Of a stretch of 64,000 nucleotides of DNA, positions 55,266 through 64,000 are shown piece after piece (position 1 is the stretch's first letter; the number at the start of each line of letters is the position of its first letter). The stretch is from Anthostomella pinea (taxonomy: Eukaryota; Ascomycota; Sordariomycetes; Xylariales; Xylariaceae). The notes under the pieces were generated by a model. The model was not told the DNA's origin, ran no database searches, and worked only from the letters and a program-made list of their open reading frames with translations. The DNA is taken from positions 2,418,001-2,482,000 of the forward strand of contig CAUWAG010000003.1 of NCBI GenBank assembly GCA_963556695.1. Reading direction: 5' to 3'. The position numbers and the translations under genes were made by a program.

Positions 55266-55902
55266 GTCCCTTCCCATGCGTAGGAATAGGAATTCTCTTC
55301 TGGAGAGAGGAGTATGGTGTGGAAAGCCGGGTGCTCCGGTGGAGCGGTACTCGGGTTTTTCTTGATTTATCTGGCAAGCCTGATGATGTGTATTCGCCCG
55401 GGATTGAGGCGGTTCTCTCTTGCTTTGTAGTACCACATTTGGGGGCCATCGGCAGGCGTGGGTTGGGATCCTGAGAATATACAAATTTACCATACGAAAC
55501 AGTACTCGTGCCTTGCCTAGTAAGCCTAGTATGGGCCGTGGGTAAAATGGCCGGAGTGCATTCCACAGACAGTTCATGAAGCGTGCAAGGTGATTTCTTC
55601 GAACGAAATTGAGCAAGGTCGGTTAGCAATGGTGTAGTGGTTCTATCATATCGTGAGGTGTCATCTCACATATCTAGGTACACCCATTCATCTTCACTCC
55701 ATCCGATTCCATCCCATCCCTAAAGATAGTCATCTCCGAAGAACCACCAGCCCAGAAGGTTACCAAGAATCCACCCAGCGTCAAGCCCCATGAGGAGACT
55801 ACGCCAGTAGTTCTCAAAGTGCCACACAAGCCATGGTATCCCGGTTGCTGAACACGCGCATGACATGATCGGACAGTAGTCGTCGTCGTCGTCATCGTCG
55901 TA
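55266..55902. other. Intergenic between convergent genes
   Basis: It separates the 3' ends of the ERD2-like and GH76 genes. A tRNA A-box-like run (TGGTGTAGTGG at about 55630) is present without a B box, so no tRNA is called. A CGT/GTC trinucleotide run lies near 55880-55903. Confidence 0.5.
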
Positions 55903-57909
55903 CTAGGGGCCGTGGGCGATCTTCCCGTGGGCGAGCTTCCAGTGCGCCCGCATTAGCGCCAGCCCCCCACCCTGCGTCTCGACGGTGCGGCCGCGGCCGC
56001 GTTTATTGGGGTCATCTGTGTTGAGCTGGCGGTTTACCTGCTTCTCGGCGCCCACTGGGTCTTGTTGTTTCGTGGGCTCTCTCAGGGGCATTTGATCCGT
56101 TCTTGGTTGCTCATGTGGTGGTGGAATAAAGGGGTCCTGTGGCGGTTTTGCATGGTCGTGATCCGAGGACGGGCCACGCCATGTCGTGTCGTTCGGGACG
56201 CCGTAGTTTCGATAGTCCGTACCGTTGGTCTCGCACGGCACTCCATCGTCAGTCTTAGTAGGCCATGGACCGGTCCAGCGGCTGATCAGCAGGCCGGCCG
56301 TCCACCACTGTCCGAACTTGCCGTGCTTATCTCTCGTTCCGATCGCTGCGTGTGCATTGTGTCCCAGCCAGCTGCTATAAGAGATGCATGCGTCATGGTG
56401 TGACTTCTCGATGGCGGCAAAAGCACGGGTATCGGCGTACATCCCGGAAGAAGGCTGTGGTGCGACTAGTGGCGCGCAGAATGCTGTGAGGTGGTGAAAA
56501 AAGATGCCTTTGAAGGTCTGACCGTCCCTAGAACAACTCCCACTTGCATCGCACGTGTCTTCCATTACACCGAGGCGGCCTAAGCCCCGCCATGGTGGAA
56601 GCTCGCCCTCCTTCAGGCTTGAAATATCATCGACGGCCGTATTCGAAACAAGATCGTACCCAGTGGCTTTGATGGTACTTTGAATGAGCTTGTGTCCATC
56701 CCGAAGAAACGAAGAGGCACCGGTAGCATCCCATAAGCCGCGCTGCCCTGTCAAGATGACCCCTTGGTTGTAAGAGTAGACTTCATCATTGCGCCGGTCA
56801 CACCTCGTGTTGTTACCACCGGTGTCAGCATACCCGCTGATGTGAAAGCCATCTGTATACAGCCCATGGTCGTTCATCATATTTGAGCTGACTAGCCATC
56901 GGTAGCCCTCCACGGCCGCCTTTAGGTACCTGGCGCCCCTTGGTCCGCTGTAGATGTGCAGGTCTGGGTCGTCGGGATTGACAGTGTCCGACCGGTTGTA
57001 GAACGGAGACTGGTTGTCGTCGCCAGGAAAATACAAATACATTGAGATAGACGCGGCGATAAAGAGTTCATTGGTAATGGCGTTCTTGTAGGGTTCCAGG
57101 TGAGGGTTCCATACCATGCCCCCTCCGCATAGCCTTGTGTCCCAGCCATGCGTAGAGAGGTCCCAGAAGATACGAGCGCGGTGGGAGAAGGCTGGAATCC
57201 AGAGGTTGCCATGATAAGTTTCATTCGACAGGACGTTCACGACCCCAATACCAAAACTTTCTGCATCAGGGCTCCCAGCTTGGGTAAGATCCTCATCTTT
57301 GAGCTTGTAATGCAGATCGGAGTGTGTGTTGACGAACTGAACGGTCTCAAGCCAGCCGAGCACGACCCAGAGAATGTCATCGTATGCCTCGTTTCTGATG
57401 GCGAATGCATCTTGGCCGAAATAGTACCCTATGAGCTGACCGAGGTAGTTGTCGACCAGATTGGAGGCTCGACTCCAATCAATCGTGCGGCCGTCGTCGG
57501 AACTCAAGAAGGGTAAGTCTTCGGAGAGAGTGCGTGCTGCGCCTGAAATGTGCGTGCCCATGACGGCAGCTGTCCAGTCGATGGCGTCGGGCCAGGTACC
57601 AAGCCATGGTGCGAAGTATTCCGTCTGCATAACGTTCATGGCGTCGAGCATATTGGCGAAGGCATCAACCCCTAGGGTACGGCGGCCTCCAGTAGCCGTG
57701 GCGGAATCCATGCCAACGGGTAGAAAACTTTTTGGAGCGATAGGTATACATGTTTGGATGGCTTTGAAGAATATGGGACATTCCTGGACCGAGGACGACT
57801 TATTCTCATCCGGTGCAGACGAGGATTGGGTCGCGGCGCCAAGTGCCAGCAGCGCCAACAACGGCATGGCTCGAATGAGAGCCAACCAGGTCAACTGGCC
57901 TTGGGCCAT
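55903..57909 (-). CDS. Secreted GH76 alpha-1,6-mannanase-like (Dfg5/Dcw1 family)
   Basis: A single exon of 668 codons starts at ATG 57909. A hydrophobic N-terminal stretch (IRAMPLLALLALGAA) fits a signal peptide. The catalytic domain covers about residues 80-520, with the paired Asp of AYDDILW at 177-178, CGGGMVWNPH near 262, TNELFIAASISMYLYFP and YSYNQGVILTG, all typical of family GH76. N-glycosylation sequons (NET, NRS, NNT, NGT, NDT) are frequent. In fungi these enzymes act on alpha-1,6-mannan and in GPI-protein cross-linking to the wall. The last 100 residues are hydrophilic, rich in Pro, Arg and Asp. There is no clear GPI signal, since the end is not hydrophobic, so it is probably secreted freely. 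Confidence 0.9.
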   Translation of the reverse strand: MAQGQLTWLALIRAMPLLALLALGAATQSSSAPDENKSSSVQECPIFFKAIQTCIPIAPKSFLPVGMDSATATGGRRTLGVDAFANMLDAMNVMQTEYFAPWLGTWPDAIDWTAAVMGTHISGAARTLSEDLPFLSSDDGRTIDWSRASNLVDNYLGQLIGYYFGQDAFAIRNEAYDDILWVVLGWLETVQFVNTHSDLHYKLKDEDLTQAGSPDAESFGIGVVNVLSNETYHGNLWIPAFSHRARIFWDLSTHGWDTRLCGGGMVWNPHLEPYKNAITNELFIAASISMYLYFPGDDNQSPFYNRSDTVNPDDPDLHIYSGPRGARYLKAAVEGYRWLVSSNMMNDHGLYTDGFHISGYADTGGNNTRCDRRNDEVYSYNQGVILTGQRGLWDATGASSFLRDGHKLIQSTIKATGYDLVSNTAVDDISSLKEGELPPWRGLGRLGVMEDTCDASGSCSRDGQTFKGIFFHHLTAFCAPLVAPQPSSGMYADTRAFAAIEKSHHDACISYSSWLGHNAHAAIGTRDKHGKFGQWWTAGLLISRWTGPWPTKTDDGVPCETNGTDYRNYGVPNDTTWRGPSSDHDHAKPPQDPFIPPPHEQPRTDQMPLREPTKQQDPVGAEKQVNRQLNTDDPNKRGRGRTVETQGGGLALMRAHWKLAHGKIAHGP

Positions 57910-59244
57910 AGCTCAATGAAGCCAATCCGGAGAGGAAGGCCTCATCGACTTCCACAGCGATTAGAAAGAAAAGGACCATGAAGAAAAGACGGGAGGAGGG
58001 CTCAATTTGACATTACTATACCCATGGAAGTCATGGCGCTCGACAAGGCAGTTGGTGATGCCTCGGTCAATTTGAAACGACCGTAAGCAGCGTAATCCTC
58101 GGCTGGAGGAGCGCCGATGGGATGACTGGTCGGACAGAATGAAGGGAGAAGGGGAGAGGGACGATAGACTATAGGGGCGATGAATTCAGTAGAGAGATGG
58201 CAGAGGCAGAAACATTGAAGTCAGAATACCGCCCGGATTGTAGGTAGAATAGCAGACCTGTTGAAGTTGAAGTCTTGGACCGTCACTTCCACGGCACTGG
58301 CGTGAATCCATACATGTATGCGGGCTTGTCCAACATTGCAGGTGAAATACGAGCCAACTTCCAAGGTTCGTTCCTTCCTTCGTTCCTTCCAGGGTGCCAG
58401 GCTCCAGCCCGTGAAAGTCATGTTTCAGCTCGTGTGGAGAAGCCCGGACTAGGCTCAATTAGGGCAGCTGAGATGACATAAGCAGAGCTAGGTAGGTATG
58501 TATCCACTTCGAGTTTCCCCTGAAGACGGAGCATCCACCAGTTCGTACAAGATGCTTGTTGGCCTGCACTAGGTACATACGTGCAGTCCTGCGTAGTAAC
58601 AATGCGATGAGTAGGTATTCGTAGGACTTTCATTTAATTTGAAGACTCTCTCCAAACCAAACGACAATTGGTTCACGCCCTCAAGGCTCAGGTTGGCACT
58701 GCGAATGCCGCTGGCGCTGTGGCTGGCCGACACGAACACGGCGCGCGAATGGAAGTCGACCGTCGACGAGGCGAGCAGCACCGCCTTGACCTCGTGGAAG
58801 AGCAGCCAGCTCGAGACGTGGTTGACCCCGGACTGCCGCTCGAGGCCGTCCCTGGTGCGCGGCTCAGGCGTGTTCTCAACGCCCGTTTTGTTGATACTGC
58901 GGCGACCACTCCAACCGGCCGTGACGCTTTTGACGACTCGTTAATGGCACAACATAGTCTGTGGCGGCCATGTCTTGGATGAAGGCAAATCCTCGGGCTG
59001 CCATGTCTTAGAACGCTTCGTTGAACATCTCTGACCTTGATTCAGGGTGTAAAGTAAGTTATACCCTCAACATCATAAGATAAAACATCTTACATCACGC
59101 ATTCAACAGCGCGGCACTGCACATGATGCGAAAAGAGTGTGATATATTGCTTGCCTGTCCAAGGGACCCTGCCCCTTGAGGAATAACTCGGAACGCCTTG
59201 ACTCCTGAGAAGATAACGAACGACTCGAAACAACAAGTTCGCGA
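57910..59244. other. Intergenic with a possible GC-rich coding fragment
   Basis: Between about 58570 and 58960 the minus strand has an open frame with protein-like content (for example VNHVSSWLLFHEVKAVLLAS and DFHSRAVFVSASHSASGIR) but no ATG or splice context that I can defend. It may be a gene remnant. The rest shows nothing. Confidence 0.3.
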
Positions 59245-59772
59245 CTAGCTACGGCGCATCCCCGTCATCTCGACATCAGAGTCGTGATTAGAGTCGACAT
59301 CCATCTTATCGCCATCAGAATCAGAACCAGCATCAGAACCAGCATCATAATCAATCATCTCCTTCTTCACTTCGGGCTTGATTGCTGTGAAATCTTCCTC
59401 CGCTTCAGTTGTGTGAGCCTTTTTGAGGGCCTCTTTTTCGTTGTGTGTGAGTCCCTCCCCCTTCGTCTGCTTGATGCCGTCTGGAAACGTCTCCTGATAC
59501 CACTCTTGACTGTCTGCGGTGATGAAGCCAAAGGTCACAAGTTCCACCAGCATGTCCACCCTGTCGCCGTGAAAGTTTTCTTCAACCAGATATTCCACGG
59601 CTAGTAGAGCCAGACAATTGAACACGTCATCTATCCCGGCGATGTCGCGGGCCTGAAGGTTGTCGTCGCTTTCGTTGACGGGCGCCCGCTGTAGTCTGCT
59701 CTTGGCGGGGAGGGCAGCGCCAATGGCACCGGCGGCGCACAGGAGGATCGAACAGAGCTTGGAAAAGTGCAT
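59245..59772 (-). CDS. Small secreted acidic protein, 175 aa
   Basis: I chose ATG 59772, which gives the signal peptide MHFSKLCSILLCAAGAIGA followed by ALPAKSRLQRA. The longer upstream frame has low-complexity Asn/Ile and Thr residues and is probably leader sequence. The mature protein has one Cys (C53) and a predicted helical middle (DVFNCLALLAVEYLVEENF). Its last 40 residues are strongly acidic with Asp/Ser/Gly repeats (DAGSDAGSDSDGDKMDVD). Lys/Arg sites after the signal (KSR, QR, AR) could be processed. No family recognised. An effector-like or wall-associated role is a guess from size and secretion alone. Confidence 0.55.
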   Translation of the reverse strand: MHFSKLCSILLCAAGAIGAALPAKSRLQRAPVNESDDNLQARDIAGIDDVFNCLALLAVEYLVEENFHGDRVDMLVELVTFGFITADSQEWYQETFPDGIKQTKGEGLTHNEKEALKKAHTTEAEEDFTAIKPEVKKEMIDYDAGSDAGSDSDGDKMDVDSNHDSDVEMTGMRRS

Positions 59773-60867
59773 TGTGCCGAGGGTCTGGTATGGCAGGTCT
59801 GAGAAGGGTTGTCTGGTGTACCGGCTGGGGCTTGGTGGGTGTCGGGTCTTGGTGGTCGTTCTTGGGTTGATGTAGATGTTGATGTTGATATTGACTACGA
59901 TGATTTGAAGGGCGGTAGAAACCATACTTATATGCCTGCTACGATGCTGACGATCACGACACCGAACCATATGCACCCAGAATTGGCGATCAAGTACGTA
60001 CCTAGATAGCTGGAGCCAAAAGCCCTGGTCCAACAACCAGACACGTAATCATGCCAGAATATGGAGAATCAGGACCAAGGAAAGTTCCAAAGATACCTCC
60101 ATTTTAACTATGTAGCAGAACGCAGTTGACGGCAAAGAACTCGTTCATCATGTGATCTAACCGAGTGTGGGTGTGGGGCGTACAGTGGATAAAAGGGAAT
60201 CTCCAGGCAGAACTGGCAGAACAGAAGCCGTGGCCGTGGACCATGGGGGTCCATCTTCGCTCTTGCCGAAATATATACTAGAGGATGCTCGGACCATGTG
60301 CACCCTCTTCGCTGACACTCAATAGATACTAGCAGGCTGTGTCGCCGGGAGTGGCCGGGTTGACCGCGTCGAAATTTGCACTTATCTGGCTTCTAAGTTT
60401 TAAGGGTCGTTGAAGTCGCATCATAGAGACGGCAAGGCCGGTTCGGTGTCGCGGAAGAAGAGACGAGTATCCTGAATGGAGACGGGTGACTGTAGACGGC
60501 GGTCCCGACATTGTGGAGGATGGCATGTTGACCTTGTTCGTACCTTGACCGAGGTGATGGGCTTCTGATATTATATCTTGCCACCCGTAACGACGCCACT
60601 ACAGGTGTCCAGGATGGTAATGGTGAGCGATTCTACGTGTAACTAACATGCTGATATATACCTAACAACGACGTTCTTACGAGAAAGTTCCTACGAGAAA
60701 GTTCCTATAAAAGTTCTTATGAAAGTTCTTATAATACGAATCCTACGAGAAAGTTCCTACCGCGTAAAGTTCTACCTATTACCATTGTAGATATACGTGG
60801 AACCGCTAACCATTACTACTCCTGGACATTTATACGCTATTGGAAACTTCTTTAACAAGCAGATAGG
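59773..60867. repeat. Intergenic with short direct repeats
   Basis: From 60668 to 60775 a degenerate repeat of ACGAGAAAGTTCCT-like words occurs about six times. The rest shows no gene. The left part is the promoter of the secreted-protein gene. Confidence 0.5.
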
Positions 60868-60869
60868 TA

Positions 60870-61093
60870 AACTGAACCCTCGTAAGTCTCCGTACACCAC
60901 CCACCCGTCCAGCATACAACGCTATATTCATCGAATTGAAATAAGCACACGGGGAATAAGCATTGAAGGCGACGTATCGAACCAGAGCTGCTTATTCCTG
61001 TATGCTTTATTCCGGTAACTCTTTGAAAAATCTCCCATGGGTGATATGGAATCCTATCAACGTGGGCGTACGGAGAGTTATAAGGGCTGAGTG
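60870..61093. mobile_element. MITE copy 3 (224 bp)
   Basis: The left end AACTGAACCCTCGTAAGTCT pairs with the right end GAGTTATAAGGGCTGAGTG. TA flanks it on both sides (60868-60869 and 61094-61095). The interior shares TATTCATCGAATTG, GGAATAAGCATT and CTTTATTCCGG with the other copies. Confidence 0.85.
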
Positions 61094-61095
61094 TA

Positions 61096-62297
61096 GCATG
61101 CCGTCAGCTGAACCAACGCTCGGCAGGCTCATTGCGCAGATGTTTTCTCAACGGCTTGGGTGTGTCACTACGCGTTCTTGGGCCAAGCCACTCCGCAATA
61201 TATCCCACAAGCTTCTAGGTTAGTACTATCTCTCACTGACGTACAGCCCGTAGAAGCAACACGGCCTACAGATGATATATATCACGTGTGATTCGACATG
61301 CTTGGTGTGAATCGAAGCTGAGGCCGCACCAACTTCGTAGAGACCAATGAAGTCACGGTTTATCAGCAGGTCTGATACCTCGTGCGAAATAATCAACGAC
61401 TAATATAACGCGGCGATGAGTGTGACACCACACCGGCGGTCTGGTCTGGTCTGGTCCCCATGGGGGGAACGGGAAGCACAGTCGGTCAGAACCATGCGGA
61501 AAGCCCAGCTAGATGGTCGATTCGTCTGCCGCCATGCTAAAAAAGGGGCTGCAAGGCTGGAACTCCGCTTCCCCCTATCTAGTTAGGTACCTTTTGGTGT
61601 CATACTGAGAGCGATAGGCTTCGACCGCCTTCATCGCTACCGTAACGTGAGGAGGCCTCGTCCGCAGGTGAAGGTAGATTAAAGGTAGAGTCAAAACATT
61701 TGAAAACTTTTAATTCTGCATCGGCTTTCCCGGCGGCTTTTCATGCATGCGTCAGTTAAAGGAAAAGAAAAGGGGAAAGAAGCAGTCAACGACACATGGA
61801 TCAAGGTGTACGGCTAGGCTCACCACATCATCTTCAGTGCTAGACCACCGCACCGAACATGAAAATAGATTTATTAAAGCGCCTAGAAAGGTCCGTTGGT
61901 CAAAATACTTACTTCGCAATTGGAGTGTTTGCATCGTTCTTGACTCAGTCGCCCTTGGCCTACCTGAATAAGATCTAGAGATCCATGCTTGACACTCTCA
62001 AGCAGAGCCCAGTAATGTTGAATAGTTATTTCGTATTTATAAGGGCGACACGAATGTTGTCAAACTGGGGTACGTATGTACTGTACAGCGCACATAGACC
62101 GAAAAAAGCAACAAAGCCGGCCAACCAATCGACTGATGCAATCCCTGAACGCCATCGAGCAATCTTGCGCGCCCTCTCGTTTACCCAAGCAATCCCATAG
62201 GTACCCAGTCAGCCAAATAATATGCACTTGTTTGTCCATTTTATCCACACATCAGCGAGGAGGGGTTTGAAGCCAGCTGGTCAATTCGTGCTTGCCA
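61096..62297. other. Intergenic, no gene recognised
   Basis: Short ORFs only. It contains the 3' flank of the adenylate kinase gene on the right. Confidence 0.4.
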
Positions 62298-63134
62298 CTA
62301 TAGAAACTGCTTCTCGAACTCCCTGAACAGCTTGGGGCTGATCTCGTCGCTGCTTAGGCCGCTGACCTCCCACAAGACGCCCTTGCGAGCATAGTGTTCG
62401 AGCAGAGGCTCGGAGGTCTCCTGGAACTTGCGGAAGCGGGCCTTGTACACCTCCTCACCGTCGTCGGAGCGCTGAACGAGGGGTTCACCGGTGACGTCGT
62501 CACGACCCGGAACACGCGGCGGGTGAAAACCAGTGTTGTAGACCCGTCCCGACGGCTCGTGCACCCAACGTGATGCGATCCGCGACATGATCACGTCGAA
62601 GGGCGTCTGGATAGACACGGCCCAGTTGATGGGCACGATGTCGTCGAGGCGCTCAGCCTGCGGGGCTGTACGCGGGAAGCCGTCAAGGAGGAAGGAAGCG
62701 GAGGGGTCGTCGGATGCGGTGGTGGAAAGGTGGGCGTCCGCGTGCGGGTTCATTTCCAGGCTGGACATGAAGGCGTCGACACCCTGGACAGCCGCTGCAG
62801 TAGCAGAGCCATCGAATGTCTCACTCGGAGTAGCGGCTGACGACGACGATAGCGTCATGACGTTCGGTCGGCCGCTCGACAGCCAGCCGCGCTGGCCGAG
62901 CTCATTGGTGATGAGTCGCAGGATGAGGTCGTCGGAGACGAGGCCACCGGTCTTCATGGTGCCCTCGACCTTGATGCCGAGCGGGGTGCGATTCTTGACA
63001 TTGTGACGCAGCAGGTCGCCGGACGAGATAGCGGACAGCTGGGGGAAGCGCGCAAGGAGGCGCTCGGACTGGGTGCCCTTGCCTACTCCCGGGGCGCCGA
63101 CGAGGATCACGCGGGCCGCTCGGCGGAGGCGCAT
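62298..63134 (-). CDS. ADK2: GTP:AMP phosphotransferase, mitochondrial-type adenylate kinase
   Basis: A single exon of 278 codons starts at ATG 63134. The P-loop GAPGVGKGTQ spans residues 13-22. SGDLLRHNVK and GLVSDDLI form the AMP-binding part, DGFPRT lies at 151-156, and the LID includes SGRVYNTGFHPPRVPGRDDV. This matches the AK3 type, which uses GTP to phosphorylate AMP in the mitochondrial matrix. An extra segment of about 59 residues (87-145), rich in Ser, Ala and Thr, sits between the NMP-binding domain and DGFPRT and makes the protein longer than the usual 220-230 aa. The N-terminus MRLRRAARV is basic and may act as a short targeting sequence. There is no frame damage. Confidence 0.93.
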   Translation of the reverse strand: MRLRRAARVILVGAPGVGKGTQSERLLARFPQLSAISSGDLLRHNVKNRTPLGIKVEGTMKTGGLVSDDLILRLITNELGQRGWLSSGRPNVMTLSSSSAATPSETFDGSATAAAVQGVDAFMSSLEMNPHADAHLSTTASDDPSASFLLDGFPRTAPQAERLDDIVPINWAVSIQTPFDVIMSRIASRWVHEPSGRVYNTGFHPPRVPGRDDVTGEPLVQRSDDGEEVYKARFRKFQETSEPLLEHYARKGVLWEVSGLSSDEISPKLFREFEKQFL

Positions 63135-64000
63135 ATTACCCAGGACGGGTTCGGAATCGGGAGGCTACGGAATGCGGGTAGGGAGTTGTCGGCTCAAGGA
63201 AGCGGGCGGGAAGCAGGTCTCGGGTGGACGCTCGAGATGTGATCTTTGTGTAACGCGGCGGGTGGGTCTAGACTCCAAGCTGGTCTCGCCTGCAACGGTG
63301 GGATTGAGATAGACGAGGCGACAATGTGACGATGCGACGATGCAGGGCGGCAATTGGCGAAGGCGGCGGAGGTAGGTTTGGGGGCCTGTATGGCGTCACT
63401 TCACGAATCGATAGGGGTAGACCCAGCTTGGATCCCGATGCGCTGTTAGACGAAGTCCATGGCGGCGAAGAAGATCCTGATAGAAGTTCAATAGAACGAT
63501 ATAATGATGATGAGAATGGAAACAATGCGAGCGGGATGACAGCCCTCGGTGGTTGCGCTCTAGAAGGGGAGTGTGGGGGAATTGATGCGCCCAAACTCTC
63601 ACCAAAATGCAAAAGGTTGAGAAGCAGAGAAGGCACAGCGAGTCCGCCAACTCCCCACATGCAAGTCCGACGAGTCACGACATATCCCCGGGAGCTAACC
63701 AGCCTAGGGTAAGCTCGATTCACCGGCGATGCACCCCACCGTCCGCCATTGCCGCCAAGACTCCGAGACGCTCTTTCGCAAATCCGAGACAGCGGGTAGG
63801 AGTCGAATACTTGCATGGTACTCACATGGTGGAGGGTGATGACATCTAGAGCATGCAGTGTATCCGCATTCCGTATCTGAAATCATGACAATTGAGTCCA
63901 TCTGCCATTGAACGTCCAGCGGCTTTCTACTGTCTACTGTAGTCGTCGCAGCGTCATAAACAGTAGGAGATACCGAGGTTGGCGGTTTCAGAAATTCAGA
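63135..64000. other. 5' flank of adenylate kinase gene, nothing else recognised
   Basis: It contains the promoter of the adenylate kinase gene. Overlapping ORFs on both strands (63268-63825 minus, 63326-63712 plus) look like shadows in GC-rich sequence and have no motif. Confidence 0.35.

Noticed and set aside
55625..55680. tRNA-like A box (TGGTGTAGTGG) on the plus strand
   Set aside because: No B box (GGTTCGANNCC) or acceptor pairing follows, so it is at most a fragment.
58569..58982. Overlapping ORFs in three frames
   Set aside because: They are GC-rich with no ATG, splice context or family match. It is mentioned only as a possible remnant.

Overview
The window reads as nuclear DNA of a filamentous ascomycete (Pezizomycotina). 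The evidence is short GT-AG introns (about 49-184 nt) with CTAAC/CTGAC-like branch sites, ascomycete-type orthologues (SPC105/KNL1, an AME1/CENP-U-like protein, uS17, an ERD2-type receptor, a GH76 mannanase, mitochondrial-type adenylate kinase), non-LTR retrotransposons with a C-terminal RNase H and CCHC domain, and decay that looks like repeat-induced point mutation (RIP). I cannot name the species from the sequence.

Layout. 0-15 kb is accessory: a 5'-truncated LINE (933-3337) between perfect 15-bp target duplications, a broken hypothetical ORF, an array of a 23-bp palindromic satellite, GT-rich modules, and a 6.4-kb LINE (6638-13009) inserted into that satellite. 15.3-17.8 kb (minus strand) holds a membrane-protein ORF. 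The same reading frame continues behind it through three stop codons. 19.2-34.3 kb is a gene island: SPC105 diverges from the uS17 gene, followed by a twin-CX9C protein, a very small spliced Cys-rich gene missed by simple ORF calling, a four-TM protein and the AME1-like gene.

35-49 kb is a second accessory block. It contains a MITE, a frameshifted Tc1/mariner element, a 5.6-kb LINE (37463-43050) that splits an Ala-rich ORF, a possible pogo-type transposase fragment, and about 3.4 kb of mitochondrial DNA (LSU rRNA, tRNA-Pro, tRNA-Ser). Two more small TIR elements follow the mitochondrial segment. 50.8-63.1 kb is a second gene island: a large Cys-rich hypothetical protein, an ERD2-like receptor with a long acidic tail, a secreted GH76 enzyme, a small secreted acidic protein, one more MITE and adenylate kinase.

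How it fits together. Most genes are conserved housekeeping genes and form no operon-like system. Two kinetochore genes lie about 8 kb apart, but nothing shows this is more than coincidence. The most unusual signals lie outside the housekeeping genes. The MITEs and the Tc1/mariner element share a terminal motif in exact register. The satellite and the GT-rich modules are both built on inverted GGTC/GACC words. The 6.4-kb LINE is broken almost only by nonsense codons. One long frame is interrupted three times by stops. A 58-residue Cys-rich protein is encoded by a gene with a probable GC-AG intron.
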